Origin: an uncultured Erysipelotrichaceae bacterium
GTDB lineage: Bacteria; Bacillota_I; Bacilli_A; Erysipelotrichales; Erysipelotrichaceae
Length of the DNA stretch: 8,724 bases
Direction: 5' to 3'
Assembly (NCBI GenBank): GCA_934699415.1
Contig: CAKUWO010000041.1
Coordinates: forward strand, 1-8,724
Each line of letters begins with the position of its first letter. Positions within the stretch are counted from its first letter, which is position 1. Shown in pieces: positions 5,511 through 8,724 of this stretch. The position numbers and the translations under genes were made by a program. The notes beneath the pieces were generated by a model. That model was not told where the DNA came from and did no database searches. It saw only the letters and a list, made by a program, of their open reading frames with translations.

Positions 5511-8506
5511 TAAGTATCTATTTGATTATGTTTATAACATTTATAAACTAATAAGATATTGATAACAACAAGTACTATCATCACAATAGTCCATTTATCA
5601 ATTAGAACCATCTTTAATGAAATGTCTTCAGTAAATACAAAGGCAATGATAATCAATGTCGTATCAATGATAGCTAAAGCTTGTAACTTTAATTGTTTCT
5701 CTAACTTTTCTGAATCATCTTTATTCTTAGTCAATAAAGTAATGATAGTTAAGATGAAACTTATAATTACAGCTATTAAATTCATTAATGCCCAATGCCC
5801 TGTATCTAATTCTTGCATGACATTATCCTTTTTATCTTTCTTTGTATTATCAGGCTTAGCTGTAGTAATTATCTCTTCATTAGTCTCTGTGTCTGTTATA
5901 TCAATTGAAGCAGCTGTTTGATTGTCTTTACTTTGTGGGGGATAAATCTTTGTATCATCACCTACATCATCACTTTCAGGATTAATAGCTTCATTGATAG
6001 TTAATGTTCCATAGACTATTGAGATATTATAGTTACTTAATTTAGTACCGTGGTTAGCTTCATAGCTAAATATATTAAGCACAGTACCAACATTAGTTAT
6101 AGTTCCTTCAACAAAGAAACTAACACCTTCATTTTCAACAAAGCCATCTTGAGATATATAAACCATATGATTCTTTAAAGGCATTGCATCATAAGTTTTA
6201 GAAGAAGAAGCGCTGGTAAAAGTGATATTACGTTTAGTTATTTCAAGAGTATAACTAGCTACTTCTGAATCATAATTTAGATGATCGACTTTAGTTTCAA
6301 CAAATATCTTTCCTACATCTTTAATTGACGGGGCAATATTTTGCCAATTACTCCAAGCACCATCTTGATATTTATAACGATATAAGAATTTATCAATACT
6401 ATCTAAATTGGATGTTGGAATAAGAGATAGTGGCTTACCGTCGTATTTCTTACTCATATTTTTAACATTAATTTCTGTTAATACTTTTTTAACATTAAAG
6501 ATAAGAGGATGATTGGTTATTATGACATCATTATTAAGTGACTTTTTTGAAGTGACTTCAAGATAATAGTAATAATCAGATGCATCTTTACCATCTTCAA
6601 TTGGTAATATAGGAGAAGTAGCACCATTAATTTTAATACCATTACTATTAGGGCTATTAATGTTAGCTTTATACCATTGATAGCTATTATTTTGACCATC
6701 AATTTCTTCAACATCGGCTATAATGGCAGCATTTCTATAACCATAGATAACATTATTACCACTAAAACTTACAGAAGGTGATATCACTCCATCTGATGTC
6801 ACTACATCGAATAAATAGGCTGTATTTGTTGTATGATACGGATCATCACCAATAGCAGTACTTTTAGATTTATAGAATAATTTCCATTCACCACCACTTG
6901 TTGGGGCATAATAACCATAGATTTCTAGTAAGTAATAACCATCACCATAATCTTCTTTCGAATAATTAGTGGTTGTTGTTCTTTCGTGTGTTGCACCATT
7001 AATTGTTATAGTATTGGTAACCAAAGGTTTATCGAATAAATTATAGCGTCCAAAGCTATCTTCATTCATACGTGGCCCTTCATTTCCTATGCCCCAAACA
7101 TCAGTCCAGTGATATTCAAATTTTACTTTATAAGGAGCATCGGTATTGTTTAATAAAGGATGTTCCACCTTAACGCCTATCTTATGTTCCTTGTTGTTTG
7201 ATAGATTTAAATGAGGATAAGTATCAGAAATATCAATCACTTTATCATCAACAATAAAGCTAATTGTTGGCTCTATGATTGTAAAAGAAGATTCTAAAGT
7301 TAAGCTATCACTTGTTGGATATAAGATGGTATTTGAGGTTATAGGTTTAGTATTATATATCCATTCACCAGAAGGGATAATATAGTTTTCGTCAAAATAC
7401 CAACCATTATTGCCTTTACTTACTGCTAGCATTTGCCCCGATAATTTCTTTTCGGTTTTAATACTTCCATAGTTTAGAGTAAATTCATAAACTAAAGAAC
7501 TCTTATAACTGTTATTACCAGCTGCTATATAAGAGTCTCTACTGGCTTTATTTTTAAAGATTGTTAAACGCTTAGTTAGGCCATAATTATTAGCTTTAAA
7601 GGCTTCGCCACCATAATTACTTAGATTATCAGCATTAATATAAATATGACCAATATTGGATTTATAGAATGCTTCATTACCAATATAGTTAACAGAAGAA
7701 GGAATTATTAGTTGATCATTAAGAGCTATACAATTATAGAAACTCTGATAACCAATTGATTCCAAGTTATTTGGCAAGCCGTTAGAGCTATTAGTTTTAA
7801 TAAAAGATAAGTTAATACAATCTTTAAAGACACTTCCGTTATTAGAATCACCGATATGTTTAAGACTATTAGGAAAGATAAGACCATTAATATTTTTACA
7901 ACCATTAAAAGCACTTTTACCCAGTATTTCTAATTTAGTATTAGAAAAATCTAATGTACCGCTTAATGAAGTACAGCGCATAAAGGCTTGACTATCAATC
8001 TTAGTAAGACTAGTCGCATCAGCAAAGTTAAGACTTATAATTTCGTAATTAGAAGATCCATTATCTTTAAAGGCATTAGCAGCAATAATATTTATATCAC
8101 TTGGAATAGTTAAAGATAATTTAATTTTAGGATTATCAGGAAAGTTATTTTGATACCAGCTATCTGAAATACCATATAAAGTGCCATCAATAATCTTTAA
8201 GGCATCATAAGGTACTTCAATAATATTATTGACATCATAAGGACTTCTTTTAATTTCAGGCATTAATAAAGTAATAGAATCGCTAGATGTTATTTCTTTA
8301 TCATCCTCAATGATTATATCTTCACTCTTTAAGTCAATAAGAGTTAAATCTTTATTATTTTCATCTTCTACATCATTTATTTCAGTTGATGTAGGTTCGG
8401 AATAGTTGGTCAATTCGTCATTTTCTGCTTTAATGTTACAAAAACAAACAAAAGAAGATAATAGAATTATAAGCGTGGCTTTTGTTAAGCATTTGATGAA
8501 TACCAT
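5510..8506 (-). CDS. Large BspA-type LRR surface protein with Ig-like and MBG-like domains and three C-terminal membrane helices
   Basis: A multidomain cell-surface protein of about 998 residues. Positions below count from the alternative ATG at 8512, two codons longer. The ATG at 8506 is preferred because AAGGA (8513-8517) is 6 bases from it but directly touches the upstream ATG. Domains in order: signal peptide (to about A29); acidic Ser/Thr/Glu/Asp-rich linker (30-85); BspA-type LRRs (about 130-320, with IPSDINIIAANAF, SAFNGC, QSFYNC, IPSSVNYIGNEAF); a degenerate InlB/Flg_new-type repeat (342-400, GWYFDE...TILYP); a beta-rich region (412-570); an Ig-like domain with YQWYK and YYYYLEVT (578-675); two MBG-like domains (679-760 with KKYDGKPL, 761-840 with SKTYDAMPL); an acidic/Lys-rich linker; and membrane helices near 907-928, 943-962 and 971-990. 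LRR and MBG modules usually mediate adhesion. It is anchored by the membrane helices and lacks LPXTG. A leader hairpin abuts its Shine-Dalgarno. Confidence 0.88.
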   Translation of the reverse strand: MVFIKCLTKATLIILLSSFVCFCNIKAENDELTNYSEPTSTEINDVEDENNKDLTLIDLKSEDIIIEDDKEITSSDSITLLMPEIKRSPYDVNNIIEVPYDALKIIDGTLYGISDSWYQNNFPDNPKIKLSLTIPSDINIIAANAFKDNGSSNYEIISLNFADATSLTKIDSQAFMRCTSLSGTLDFSNTKLEILGKSAFNGCKNINGLIFPNSLKHIGDSNNGSVFKDCINLSFIKTNSSNGLPNNLESIGYQSFYNCIALNDQLIIPSSVNYIGNEAFYKSNIGHIYINADNLSNYGGEAFKANNYGLTKRLTIFKNKASRDSYIAAGNNSYKSSLVYEFTLNYGSIKTEKKLSGQMLAVSKGNNGWYFDENYIIPSGEWIYNTKPITSNTILYPTSDSLTLESSFTIIEPTISFIVDDKVIDISDTYPHLNLSNNKEHKIGVKVEHPLLNNTDAPYKVKFEYHWTDVWGIGNEGPRMNEDSFGRYNLFDKPLVTNTITINGATHERTTTTNYSKEDYGDGYYLLEIYGYYAPTSGGEWKLFYKSKSTAIGDDPYHTTNTAYLFDVVTSDGVISPSVSFSGNNVIYGYRNAAIIADVEEIDGQNNSYQWYKANINSPNSNGIKINGATSPILPIEDGKDASDYYYYLEVTSKKSLNNDVIITNHPLIFNVKKVLTEINVKNMSKKYDGKPLSLIPTSNLDSIDKFLYRYKYQDGAWSNWQNIAPSIKDVGKIFVETKVDHLNYDSEVASYTLEITKRNITFTSASSSKTYDAMPLKNHMVYISQDGFVENEGVSFFVEGTITNVGTVLNIFSYEANHGTKLSNYNISIVYGTLTINEAINPESDDVGDDTKIYPPQSKDNQTAASIDITDTETNEEIITTAKPDNTKKDKKDNVMQELDTGHWALMNLIAVIISFILTIITLLTKNKDDSEKLEKQLKLQALAIIDTTLIIIAFVFTEDISLKMVLIDKWTIVMIVLVVINILLVYKCYKHNQIDT

Positions 8507-8512
8507 AACCAT

Positions 8513-8517
8513 TCCTT
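8513..8517 (-). promoter_or_regulatory. Ribosome binding site that decides the start of the large surface-protein gene
   Basis: On the minus strand AAGGA is followed immediately by ATGGTTATGG. The first ATG (8512) would have no spacer, while the second (8506) has 6 bases. The second is therefore the likely start, giving a protein that begins MVFIKC. Confidence 0.7.
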
Positions 8518-8565
8518 GGCATATTGTCTAGAAAAGATGGTTAATGTAAAGACAAACAATATACC
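8518..8565 (-). promoter_or_regulatory. Leader-RNA hairpin next to the Shine-Dalgarno
   Basis: In the minus-strand transcript GGUAUAUUGU (8565-8556) pairs with ACAAUAUGCC (8527-8518) over 10 bp with a single G-U wobble, enclosing a 28-base loop. On the plus strand the same position would be a C-A mismatch, so the structure fits only the RNA of the large surface-protein gene. It ends exactly where AAGGA begins. TTGTC in the loop (8555-8551) could alternatively pair with GACAA (8528-8524). There is no T run, so it is not a terminator. Confidence 0.45.
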
Positions 8566-8610
8566 ATTTTCCTTTCTACTGAGCTTAAAGTGTCAGTTAC
8601 TTTCACCCTT

Positions 8611-8619
8611 ATTTTAACA
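8611..8619 (-). promoter_or_regulatory. Possible extended -10 promoter of the large surface-protein gene
   Basis: The minus strand reads TGTTAAAAT, a TG element one base from TAAAAT (5 of 6 consensus). The -35 position (about 8634-8639, GAAAAG) is poor. A start here gives a leader of about 90 bases containing the hairpin at 8518-8565. A second, weaker candidate upstream is TTGCAT with GATAAA. Confidence 0.35.
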
Positions 8620-8724
8620 TGCACACCATTTATCTTTTCTTTTTATCCCCCGAATTTACAATCTATATGCAACGGAAGGCAAAAATAGGAAATGACTCAT
8701 AGAATCCGATACAATGGTGTTTGC

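Noticed and set aside
8623..8720. An 8-bp inverted repeat, ACACCATT (8623-8630) and AATGGTGT (8713-8720), upstream of the large surface-protein gene.
   Set aside because: The arms are short and 82 bp apart, with no accompanying features; it is compatible with chance in AT-rich DNA.

Overview
The window comes from an AT-rich, low-GC Gram-positive bacterium. The protein set (class B sortase, BspA-like leucine-rich surface protein with MBG-like domains, YitT-family protein) and the tmRNA tag ending in -LAFA suggest a gut Firmicute, probably near the Erysipelotrichia/Coprobacillus lineage. That placement is an inference from remembered family patterns, not a search. The standard genetic code fits: Trp is TGG and the gene stops are TAA or TAG.

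Left part (about 1-2530). The end of a plus-strand gene and its terminator enter from outside. Then come three minus-strand housekeeping genes, read right to left: adenosine deaminase (add), a YitT-family membrane protein with a DUF2179 tail, and a small FMN-binding split-barrel protein. Each has its own Shine-Dalgarno and a TATAAT box. yitT and the FMN protein end in intrinsic terminators, so each is probably at least partly an independent unit.

Centre (2533-3457). The tmRNA gene ssrA runs on the plus strand from a strong promoter divergent from add and ends in a terminator. Next is about 490 bp without a clear gene. It holds two further plus-strand terminators, one very small possible ORF, and the leader of the next operon.

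Right part (3458-8724). This is a surface-protein region. A secreted right-handed beta-helix protein with an Excalibur/EF-hand-like C-terminus is followed 21 bp later by a class B sortase, apparently as one operon. A large minus-strand surface protein of about 998 residues converges on it: signal peptide, BspA-type LRRs, a degenerate InlB-type repeat, Ig-like and two MBG-like domains, and three C-terminal membrane helices. They share a bidirectional terminator. The most interesting point is the pairing of a sortase with a neighbouring secreted protein that has no recognisable sorting signal but does have a distinctive C-terminal module. Next are an Asp in place of the usual catalytic Glu in the adenosine deaminase, and a leader hairpin that abuts the Shine-Dalgarno of the large surface-protein gene.
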